64,000 bases of DNA from Streptomyces griseorubiginosus (GTDB taxonomy: Bacteria > Actinomycetota > Actinomycetes > Streptomycetales > Streptomycetaceae), in NCBI RefSeq assembly GCF_001514195.1, contig NZ_KQ948747.1:120321-184320 (forward strand). Direction: 5' to 3'. Each line of letters begins with the position of its first letter. The first letter of the stretch is position 1. The notes under the pieces are model-generated. The model had not been told where the DNA came from. It worked only from the letters and a program-made list of their open reading frames with translations, and searched no databases. The position numbers and the translations under genes were made by a program. Positions 25,578 to 32,975 of the stretch are shown piece after piece.

Positions 25578-25820
25578 ATGGGACACCAGCAGTGGCTGGG
25601 CCCTGGCTGTAGTAGTCCGTGGAGCCGAGCTGGTCCCCCCTGGGTGGGAGTTGGCCTCACGCCAGTACCCGAGAAGGTCGCCGATTTCTTCCTTGCCGGC
25701 GTTATGGACTTCCGCAACGCTGGCAGCAAGGACTGTTCCCGCTACCGCCGGACTGGTGACGACCTCGACGGCCTGGCCGAACGGCTCGCTCCGTTCCACG
25801 AGAAGACCTCGTTCGAATGA
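25578..25820 (+). CDS. Unknown ORF, possibly 5'-truncated
   Basis: The end of this frame (VADFFLAGVMDFRNAGSKDC, RYRRTGDDLDGLAERLAPFH) has streptomycete-like codon use and looks like real protein, but the first 40 codons do not, so the gene may be truncated or frameshifted near 25660. Its TGA overlaps the ATG of the next ORF (ATGA), the usual sign of coupled genes. No family is recognised. Confidence 0.35.
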   Translation: MGHQQWLGPGCSSPWSRAGPPWVGVGLTPVPEKVADFFLAGVMDFRNAGSKDCSRYRRTGDDLDGLAERLAPFHEKTSFE

Positions 25821-26140
25821 CCCTTTCAGTCACCCCCCGCAACGCCGTCGCGGAGCGCTTGGCCGTCAACGCCGTACTCCACGACGGCAAGGACGCGATC
25901 CTCTCCGTCCCCGTACGTGCCGGAGAGCTTGCTGCCCTCCAGTATCTGGTCTACATCGCCGGCATGGGCGATGACCTCCGAGAAGTAGCCATATTGCTCA
26001 TCGCAGACCTCACGACTCGCGCCGTCCCTACAGCCGACAAGAACCACGCCCAGGTCGTCATCGCTCACAGCGCCGGAACGGAGCAGGCGAAACAGGTGGG
26101 TCTCCCACAAAAGCGTGGCTGGGCGAGAAGTGGGCCATGA
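25817..26140 (+). CDS. Unknown small protein coupled to the preceding ORF
   Basis: A 107-residue frame whose first ~80 residues look like a compact alpha/beta protein: VTPRNAVAERLAVNAVLHDG, DAILSVPVRAGELAALQYLV, MGDDLREVAILLIADLTTRA. Codon use is GC-rich at third positions as in neighbours. The ATG overlaps the stop of the upstream ORF. The last ~25 residues are low-quality and run toward the convergent exporter gene, so the true end may be lost. Family and function unknown. Confidence 0.45.
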   Translation: MTLSVTPRNAVAERLAVNAVLHDGKDAILSVPVRAGELAALQYLVYIAGMGDDLREVAILLIADLTTRAVPTADKNHAQVVIAHSAGTEQAKQVGLPQKRGWARSGP

Positions 26141-26224
26141 AGGGATGGAGGCTGCCTACGGCACCTCGGTGCCACAGACGTGGCCGCCGACTGGGATGCC
26201 GCCGAAGGAGGGGGCTTGGCCGCG

Positions 26225-27865
26225 TCACTCGCGGGTCGACGCCGGGACGGGCACGGTGACTGTGGTCGGCGCCACCGCGATGTTCTCGTCGTGTCCGTCC
26301 TTGCGGCCGTGAAGGCCGAGCGCTGAAAGGACTGCGCCGATGAGGGCGAGGATGCCCGTGACGAGAGCGGCAGTGTGGACGCCGTTCATGAAGGCGGTGT
26401 GGCTGCCCTCCATCACGGAGGCCCTGAGCTGCGAGGGCATCGTGTCGGACACCGGTGCGACGCCCATGGCCACCGCGTCCTTCGCCTCCTGGAAACGCCC
26501 GGCGACCGCGTCGGGCACGCCCGACTCGGTCAGCGAGTCGGTGAGCGTGGAGCCGACACGGCTGCTGATGAGCGAGACGAGCACCGAGGTGCCGAGCGCG
26601 CCGCCGACCTGGAGCGAGGTGGCCTGCAGGCCGCCCGCGACCCCGCCATCTTGGACGGGAGCGTTGCCGACGATGGCGGCGGACGACGCGGACATCACCA
26701 TGCCGACGCCGAGGCCGAGCGCGATGAAGGGCGGCCACATGGTCGCGTACGACGAGTCCACGCTCCACCCGAGCATCGTGAACGCGGCGCTGGCCTGGAG
26801 CACCATCCCGAGTGGCATGGTCAAGCGCGGGCCGAACCGCTGCGTGAGCTGCGCGCCGAGCGGCGAGGACAGCATGGAGGCGGCGCTGAGCGGCAGGGTG
26901 CGCACACCGGATTCGACGGGCGTGAAGCCCCGTACGTTCTGCAGGTACAGCATGACGAAGAAGATCACGCCGAGCATGATGAAAAAGTTCAGCGCGGTGA
27001 CGACCGTGCCTATGGTCAGGGCCGGGTTGCGGAAGAGCCGCATGGGCAGGAGCGGGTGCGCGACGCGGGTCTCGTACCAGCCGAAGAGGACCAAGACGAC
27101 AACTCCCCCGGCGATCGCGCCGAGCGTACCGCTCGAAGTCCAGCCCCATGTCTCACCCTTGACGACACCGAAGACGACGGCCAGCAGTCCGAGCGCGAGC
27201 AGGACGACGCCGGGCACGTCGAACTTCTCGCTGGCGGCCGCCTCGTTCTTGGACTGCGGCAGGACCAGCAGGCTGACGAAGAGGGCGATGACGCCGACAG
27301 GGGCGTTGATGTAGAAGACGGACTCCCAGCTGACGTGCTCGACGAGCAGTCCGCCGACGATCGGGCCGAGTGCGGTGGAGACGGACGAGATCATCGCCCA
27401 GATGCCGACCGCCGTCCCGAACTTTTTCGGCGGGAACACGGCACGCAGCAGCGCGAGGGTGTTGGGCATGAGCATCGCACCGAAGGCGCCTTGTACGGCG
27501 CGGAAGGCGATGACGCCCTCGATCGAACCGACGAGCCCGATCGCAACGGACGAGGCCGTGAACCCCACGACGCCGACGAGATAGAGGGTTCGGCGCCCGA
27601 AGCGGTCGCCGAGCTTGCCGCCGAGGATGAGGGTGGCGGCAAGGGCGAGCAGGTAGGAGTTGGTGACCCACTGCAGTTCAGGGGTGGTGGCGTTTAGGTC
27701 GCGGGCGATCTCGGCGTTGGCGATCGCGACGACGGATCCGTCAAGACCGACCATGAACAGGCCGAACGCGACGGCGATCAGTGTCAGCCAGGGGTTCGCG
27801 CGGAGACCGCGGTGGTGGGGATCGGATACCGAAGTGGGCGCTGTGGAGCCAGGTGTGACAGACAT
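26225..27865 (-). CDS. DHA2-type (14-helix) MFS drug exporter
   Basis: A 546-residue proton-driven multidrug exporter of the EmrB/QacA type. Features: about 14 membrane helices, motif A GGKLGDRFGRRTLYLVG after helix 2, the DGSVVAIANAEIARDL helix 1 signature with its membrane aspartate, WVTNSYLLALAA, and motif C GPIVGGLLVEHVSWES ending helix 5. The C-terminal cytoplasmic tail is short. ATG at 27865 with a GAGGA ribosome site. It follows a MarR-type gene on the same strand (150-bp gap), so drug-induced relief of MarR repression is the likely control. Confidence 0.92.
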   Translation of the reverse strand: MSVTPGSTAPTSVSDPHHRGLRANPWLTLIAVAFGLFMVGLDGSVVAIANAEIARDLNATTPELQWVTNSYLLALAATLILGGKLGDRFGRRTLYLVGVVGFTASSVAIGLVGSIEGVIAFRAVQGAFGAMLMPNTLALLRAVFPPKKFGTAVGIWAMISSVSTALGPIVGGLLVEHVSWESVFYINAPVGVIALFVSLLVLPQSKNEAAASEKFDVPGVVLLALGLLAVVFGVVKGETWGWTSSGTLGAIAGGVVVLVLFGWYETRVAHPLLPMRLFRNPALTIGTVVTALNFFIMLGVIFFVMLYLQNVRGFTPVESGVRTLPLSAASMLSSPLGAQLTQRFGPRLTMPLGMVLQASAAFTMLGWSVDSSYATMWPPFIALGLGVGMVMSASSAAIVGNAPVQDGGVAGGLQATSLQVGGALGTSVLVSLISSRVGSTLTDSLTESGVPDAVAGRFQEAKDAVAMGVAPVSDTMPSQLRASVMEGSHTAFMNGVHTAALVTGILALIGAVLSALGLHGRKDGHDENIAVAPTTVTVPVPASTRE

Positions 27866-28014
27866 GCGTGAGATGTCCTCGAGACGTGTGGCGCGCGGCT
27901 GGGGCGCGTGGACATGTGTGAGGTAGGGCTGCGCAGGAGGGCAGCACACTCTGCCTTGCCGCGGCAGCGGCAGCGGCAGCGGCAAGGGGACAGGCGTACG
28001 GGAAGCCGGACCGG

Positions 28015-28494
28015 TCAGGCGGACTGGTCGGCGAGGTGTTGGGCGAGCGCCTCGAGGGCGCCGAGAGCCGCGCCGAGAGCCTCGAGATCGCCGTCGGTCA
28101 GAGTGCGCAAAGCTGACGAGAGGTGCCGCGTCGCGATGCCCTCGGCCTCACCGATACGTTGACGCGCCATGGCGGTGACGCACAAGCGCGCCACGCGCTT
28201 GTCAGTGCCGTCCTGATGCCGCTCCAGCAGACCTGCATCGGTGAGGCGGCTGACCAGGGTACTGACGTTGTTCGGCACCATATGCAGCACGTCGGCGGCC
28301 TTGTGGACGGTCGCGCCGTCGTGTGCAGCGACGTAGCGGAGCAGGGCCAACTGCCTCTCGGGGAGCCTGGGGTCAGGCAATTGCCGGTCGATGCTCTGTT
28401 TGATGTGCCGGTTCAGCACGGGCAGGCATGCCACGAGGCCAGCGGCCACATGGTCGACACCGCGGCTCGGACGAGCCTCCCTGATTCCGGTCAC
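28015..28494 (-). CDS. MarR-family repressor
   Basis: A 159-residue winged helix regulator. The DNA-binding part is LPERQLALLRYVAAHDGATV, HKAADVLHMVPNNVSTLVSR, LTDAGLLERHQDGTDKRVAR (the D.R.R wing). The GTG at 28494 is close to a promoter, so the transcript is almost leaderless. It lies upstream of the DHA2 exporter in the same direction and most likely represses itself and the exporter, releasing DNA upon binding a phenolic or drug ligand; this is the usual role of such pairs. Confidence 0.9.
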   Translation of the reverse strand: MTGIREARPSRGVDHVAAGLVACLPVLNRHIKQSIDRQLPDPRLPERQLALLRYVAAHDGATVHKAADVLHMVPNNVSTLVSRLTDAGLLERHQDGTDKRVARLCVTAMARQRIGEAEGIATRHLSSALRTLTDGDLEALGAALGALEALAQHLADQSA

Positions 28495-28505
28495 ACCGCG
28501 AAGTT

Positions 28506-28530
28506 ACCTATGAAGAGAAACCTATGTCAA
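28506..28530 (-). promoter_or_regulatory. MarR gene promoter with direct repeats
   Basis: On the minus strand TTGACA (28530-28525) is followed, about 17 bp on, by GTAACT, just before the GTG start. The 7-mer ACCTATG occurs twice in direct orientation on the plus strand (28506-28512 and 28520-28526, 14 bp apart), one copy overlapping the -35. Autoregulatory binding here is plausible. Confidence 0.55.
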
Positions 28531-28559
28531 GATACCAATCTACGAAGTCGATGACGCGG

Positions 28560-29405
28560 CAGGTGAGGTAGTCGACTCCACGCACGCAGCAAGGCTTCCA
28601 CGCGTCTGCCCGGAGTCGGGCGCGCACTTGCGGGGGTCGTCCATCAGCCGGTCGCCGGTCTGCGGTGGCGCCGGAGCCAGGCCCGCGCCGTCTGCCGCGT
28701 GCTGCATGCTCCTCGACGTCTATGTGCTCCACGTTTTCGAGCGGGCTCTACGCCGGACGGCGTGCCATCGAGGCCGGCGGTATGGCCAGCCGATGCCCGT
28801 TGAAGTTCCTCGACCGCCTGAACAGATGGCCGGCCTACTGGTCCGAGAACCTGACCCGGGCAAGGGAGGTGCTGGAACAACGCCGCGGACCAGTCGGGAA
28901 GTTGACCAGTCGCTTGAGCCGTTGGCCGAACTCAAGCGCGCTGTGCTGTACGCGTAGCCGTCCTCAGGGTCACCAAGATTCGATGACACAGCGACCAGGC
29001 TCCCATGTCACAGGACACTCGATGCTCCCGCTCCGGCTCGCCGACCTCCATGTTCCGGAGGCTCGGAAGGTGTTTGATACCCCCGTCTTGTGAATCTTCG
29101 CCTGGATGGCCTGGGCGGTCTTCCAGATGGACCACCTGCCCTTCTCTTCGCGGCTTCTGGTCGTCGGGCCGCGGTGGTCACCGGTGCCGGTGCGGTGCTC
29201 TTCTCGAGCCACGCCTGAAAGAGATGGGCGATGGTCTCGATGCCCGCAAGTTTGCGAGGTCCTCCGGGCCGGGGCGGCAGGTGTAGACAGTTTTGAAGTG
29301 GCCGTCCTCGATCGGCACAGCGGCGGTCGTAGGTCGTAGTGCTTTCTGCCGAGGCATGTTGCGCCGGGAGACGGATCCATTCCCGTCCACGCGTTCCTAG
29401 GGTGA
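28560..29405. other. 845-bp stretch without a supportable gene
   Basis: Several short frames exist on both strands, none with a conserved domain, ribosome site and coding-like codon use together. On the minus strand, 29390-29200 reads QKALRPTTAAVPIEDGHFKT and then, after a frameshift, GIETIAHLFQAWLEKSTAPA, which might be a broken small gene of unknown family. No RNA gene or repeat was found. Confidence 0.4.
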
Positions 29406-29410
29406 TCCCC

Positions 29411-29899
29411 ATGAGCGACGCCGCGCACAAGACCTCCCGCGACCGGGCCCTGGATGTCGTCCGGGGTTACGTGGACCACGACGCCATCGCGGTCCGAGAT
29501 TCGCTGGACGGCCTGGACGCCGGCGGCTCCCTGGAAACGTATGCCGTCCTCAACGGCCTGCTGCGCTCCACCATCAGCATCATGGAGCTGACCGGCAGGA
29601 CGTGGCGGATCGAGGACCTGGTACGACGGGCCGACGAAGTGGCCGTCTCGGCACCGCCGCACTACGAGTTCGCCGTGGCCGAGGCGACACGGGCGTGGGC
29701 CCGCGGGGACGAGTCGGCCATGCGCGCGGCATCGTCCCACGACCTCACCGGGGCCGTGCACATCACCGCCGTCGGCGTCACCGTTCTGGGGCTGGCGGTG
29801 TGGGGCCGCACCGGGTTCCTCGACGTGCTCGCGGAGTTCCGGCACGCCGCGGTCACGCTCACCGATGAATGGATCTACGACATCCCTGAGCCCTCGTAG
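29411..29899 (+). CDS. Hypothetical protein, 162 residues
   Basis: A probable real gene: ATG at 29411 with AGGGTGA seven bases upstream, GC-rich third positions throughout and a predominantly helical, soluble sequence (RDRALDVVRGYVDHDAIAVR, LNGLLRSTISIMELTGRTWR, YEFAVAEATRAWARGDESAM). The last third has an amphipathic hydrophobic run (VHITAVGVTVLGLAVWGRTG). No signal peptide and no recognised domain. It stands alone, with no close neighbour on the same strand. The 570 bp after its stop (29900-30465) hold no gene that I can support. Confidence 0.65.
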   Translation: MSDAAHKTSRDRALDVVRGYVDHDAIAVRDSLDGLDAGGSLETYAVLNGLLRSTISIMELTGRTWRIEDLVRRADEVAVSAPPHYEFAVAEATRAWARGDESAMRAASSHDLTGAVHITAVGVTVLGLAVWGRTGFLDVLAEFRHAAVTLTDEWIYDIPEPS

Positions 29900-30464
29900 T
29901 CCAGCCACAAGACTCTCGCCGGCCTCGTCGTCGATGCCACCCCGCCTGCGAAGCCGGCGAGACCCCCGTCACGCCAGGACGCGCCATCTTCCAGAGCCCG
30001 CTGCCCGCCCTTCTTCCCAGAACCATGGGCTGGCTCCGCACCGCCGATCACCTCGCCGACACCGACCAGCCACGACTAGCCACCGTCCCTCGACGAACTG
30101 TCCAGGACCGCAGCGGTCACGTCGACTCGGTGAAGAAGCGGCACTCTTCCGCCTCGGCCTCATCGCGCCCAAAGACAAAGGAGAAGCTGTACGTCTCGTC
30201 ACCGGCCGTGTCGCCCGGACGGCTTGCGCCGGCTGGCGGACCTACGAGATGACGTGATCGACATGGGCCGCCGGGAGGCACAGGCACGTCTCCAGCCGGC
30301 ACCGTGCCCTGGGCCGACTGCCAGCTCGAACTGAGGACAGGCCTGGCTGGCACGGAAAGGGATGAAGACGAGAAGGGCCAGGCCGTTCCTGGAAGCGGAG
30401 TCGGCCTGCTGTGACGTCTGGCTACTGCTTCGGCGGCAGTGCGTTCCGGAGTGATCTGCTGGCC

Positions 30465-30660
30465 AGTCAAGTCCGCGGCCGACCAGTTCGTTTACGGCGG
30501 CCCCCAAGGAGTGGGGAGTGAAGCCCGTCTGACGAGCCATCTTCGCGGCGGAGATGCCGGTGTCCATACGAGGTGCTGGAGAGCGTTGTGCTGCGCGGGC
30601 GCGAGGCCGAGCGCACGCAACGCCCTCTCCAGGCGCAGCCCCATCACAAGACTCACTGTT
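30465..30660 (-). pseudogene. Decayed MarR-type regulator
   Basis: Two frames together give part of a MarR protein: LRLERALRALGLAPAQHNAL then, after a frameshift near 30580, TGISAAKMARQTGFTPHSLG and AAVNELVGRGLDW. This matches the intact MarR at 32093 (RLERALRAEDLTLAQHNALQ; SAAEIARRTGFTPQSMGAAV) closely. The wing and C-terminal dimer helices are missing. It is divergent from the DUF3533-type membrane gene at 30809, where a functional regulator would once have sat. Confidence 0.75.
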
Positions 30661-30808
30661 ACGCCAGATAGCTGGTCCGCGCGGACGGGTTGCCCGCGTG
30701 CCGCTCATGACCTCCGAAAGCAAAGTGCCTGATATTTGCATGCCAGAAATAGAAGCTACCTTACTGTTGTTTTCGTCGCTGTCGTTGTCGTCAGCCATGG
30801 AGAAGCCC

Positions 30809-31861
30809 GTGTCCACGTCACCGCCCAGGACCGTCGAGCCCCGGCGCGCTCAGCACCACCACGCCCTGGACCCCGCCCCCTCGCAGCAGGGCGCGACCGG
30901 CCTGAAGGGGGTTCTGCTGCCGGCGGTGATCGTTCTGATCATTGGTTCGATCTTCGTCAGTGTGTTCCTGTCGGCCTTCCACGCCCCGCGCCCTCATGAC
31001 CTCCCGGTCGCCGTCGTGGGCACGACCGAGCAGGCCGAGCAGGTCACGGGAGCGCTGGAACTCGGGCTGCCCGGCGGCTTCTACGTGAAGCGCTACGGCG
31101 ACAAGAGCGCGGCCCGCCACGCTCTTGAGGGTCGCAAGGTGTACGCCGCCTACGTCACGGACCCCGGGAAGTCCGCCGAGCTCCTCTATGCCGGCGCCAA
31201 CGGCCCTTCCGTCACCTCGACGGTCACCGGCGCCTTCTCCGCGGTCGCCCAGCACAGCGGTACCCGTCTGACCCTGAGGGACACCGTGCCGGCCCCGGCG
31301 GGAGACACCGGCGGGATGGCGGTGTTCTACGCCGGGTTCGGTGTCGTACTCGCCGGGTTCCTGTTCGGCACGATGACCTACCAGATCGCCCCCCGCCTGG
31401 AGTACCGCTGGCGGCTGGCCAGTCTGGCCGCCTTCAGCGTCGCCGCCGGACTCCTGATCGCGGTGATAGCTGGGGGCGTGGGCTTCTCGGCGCTGCCCGG
31501 ACCCTTCCTCGGCATCGCGGGGATCATCGCCCTGATGGCCGCGGCCGTCGGCAGCGCGACCATGGCGTTCATGCGCCTCTTCGGGCGGGCCGGGATGTCG
31601 CTGGCCGCCGTGGTCCTGTTCACCTTCGGCAACAGCACCAGCGGCGGCACCCTGCCCACGGCCTATCTGCCGGGCTGGCTCCATCCGTTCTCGGAGATTC
31701 TCCCGGTGGGCGTCGGCGTTCGAGCCATCCAGGGTCTGTCCCACTTCCGCAACGACGGCCTGACCGCGGGCGTCTTCGTCCTGGTGGTCTGGATCCTGAT
31801 TGCCGCCGCGGCTGTGTACTGGCGCGACGCACGCGGGACACGCAACCGGGCGGCCCCCTGA
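30809..31861 (+). CDS. DUF3533/YhgE-type membrane protein (exporter-like)
   Basis: A 350-residue integral membrane protein. One N-terminal helix (LLPAVIVLIIGSIFVSVFLS) is followed by an extracytoplasmic domain of about 130 residues (DLPVAVVGTTEQAEQVTGAL, YAAYVTDPGKSAELLYAG) and then five helices, ending VFVLVVWILIAAAAVYWRDA. This is the ABC-2-permease-like YhgE/Pip or SNG1/DUF3533 architecture. No ATPase is adjacent, consistent with that group. GTG 30809 is preferred over ATG 30797 because GGAG lies six bases before it. A role in export of, or resistance to, a small molecule under MarR control is likely. The MarR gene at 32093 follows after 231 bp of non-coding sequence. Confidence 0.8.
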   Translation: MSTSPPRTVEPRRAQHHHALDPAPSQQGATGLKGVLLPAVIVLIIGSIFVSVFLSAFHAPRPHDLPVAVVGTTEQAEQVTGALELGLPGGFYVKRYGDKSAARHALEGRKVYAAYVTDPGKSAELLYAGANGPSVTSTVTGAFSAVAQHSGTRLTLRDTVPAPAGDTGGMAVFYAGFGVVLAGFLFGTMTYQIAPRLEYRWRLASLAAFSVAAGLLIAVIAGGVGFSALPGPFLGIAGIIALMAAAVGSATMAFMRLFGRAGMSLAAVVLFTFGNSTSGGTLPTAYLPGWLHPFSEILPVGVGVRAIQGLSHFRNDGLTAGVFVLVVWILIAAAAVYWRDARGTRNRAAP

Positions 31862-32092
31862 ACCGGGTCCCCGCGCTGTCATCAGGGACCGACTCGTCAT
31901 GGGGTACGGCACAGCAGGCCACGACAGCCGCCCGTACGACGAGTCGCCCCTGCGATCCCAGTCGCGTACCGCCCCGCGCGACGCGGTAGGGGAGCGGGCG
32001 CCCGGCGCCCGGGCCGGCGGATCGTGCGCTGGAGGAGAGGAGCGGCGGGCGCTTCCGAAGGCGGCCGGAAGGCGTTCTCGTAAACTGCCGAC

Positions 32093-32548
32093 GTGACCGA
32101 CGCCGCGTTCCCCACCACCGGATACCTGGCCTGGCAGTTCTCGCAGATCGTGGCGGGCCGGCTGGAAAGGGCACTGCGTGCGGAGGACCTCACGCTGGCC
32201 CAGCACAACGCGTTGCAGCACGCCGCCCTGACACCAGGGGTGTCCGCGGCGGAGATCGCCCGCCGGACCGGCTTCACTCCCCAGTCCATGGGAGCCGCCG
32301 TGACCCAGCTCGTCGAACGAGGGATACTGCGGCGCGAGCCCCATCCTACCAGTCGTCGCAGCATGCGCCTGTACGCCACCGACGAAGGGCGCTCGGCGGC
32401 CGCTCGCGCGGCGTCCATCGCCGGTCGCATCGAGGCGGAGACGACGTCACCGCTCGGCGCGGACGACAAGGACACCATCCACCGTCTGCTCCACCGCCTG
32501 GTCGAGCGACTGAATCCGGACGCTCTCACCGTCGACAGTCCCTCCTGA
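32093..32548 (+). CDS. MarR-family regulator
   Basis: A 151-residue MarR protein. Helix-turn-helix and wing: LAQHNALQHAALTPGVSAAE, IARRTGFTPQSMGAAVTQLV, RREPHPTSRRSMRLYATDEG. GTAAACT lies about 12 bases before the GTG start, so translation may be nearly leaderless. It probably controls the DUF3533-type gene 231 bp upstream on the same strand. Its paralogue at 30465 is decayed, so this copy may have taken over regulation. Confidence 0.88.
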   Translation: MTDAAFPTTGYLAWQFSQIVAGRLERALRAEDLTLAQHNALQHAALTPGVSAAEIARRTGFTPQSMGAAVTQLVERGILRREPHPTSRRSMRLYATDEGRSAAARAASIAGRIEAETTSPLGADDKDTIHRLLHRLVERLNPDALTVDSPS

Positions 32549-32589
32549 CCCGGGGCCATAGCACCGCCCTTCTCGCGGTGTGACCTGCG

Positions 32590-32900
32590 GGCGAACGCCG
32601 GAACGGAGAGGATCGCCGCCGTGCCGTTCATGCGTGAGGCAGCCGTGCACCTCGGCATGTGACTGACCCTCTACCGCGTGATCGGCGCACCGGAGATCGC
32701 CGGAGCCGCCGGTCTGCTGCTCGGACTGGCCCCGGCTCCACTCGGCGTGCCTGCCGCTGCCGGGCTAATTCTGCGGCCGCCGCCGTGGTCCACCTGCGCC
32801 ACGGTGACCGCCCGTGGAAGCCCTGCCCGCCGCCGTACCGGCCCTGGCGGCTATGGCATAAGCCGGGTTGGCCATCGCCGCCGGCTGACCGCCCCGGAGT
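32590..32900 (+). pseudogene. DoxX-family membrane protein remnant
   Basis: Readable pieces: NAGTERIAAVPFMREAAVHL then a TGA at 32660, LTLYRVIGAPEIAGAAGLLL GLAPAPLGVPAAAGLI (the DoxX second and third helices), then a frameshift and AVVHLRHGDRPWK, the usual loop before the last helix. At least one stop and one frameshift separate them. DoxX proteins are small four-helix membrane proteins of the thiosulfate:quinone oxidoreductase/redox type. Dead gene. Confidence 0.7.
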
Positions 32901-32975
32901 GAGCAGGGGTCTCGAACGGGAGGTTGCTGATGCCCGACGGCTCACGAGTCCCTTGTTCGGCGTACCGTCGACGGT

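Noticed and set aside
27955..27990. GGCAGC simple repeat after the MFS gene start region
   Set aside because: A short triplet-type repeat (about five units) with no other structure; unlikely to be functional.
28628..28957. Forward frame in the gene-poor stretch after the MarR promoter
   Set aside because: No ribosome site, arginine/proline-rich, no homology that I can recognise.
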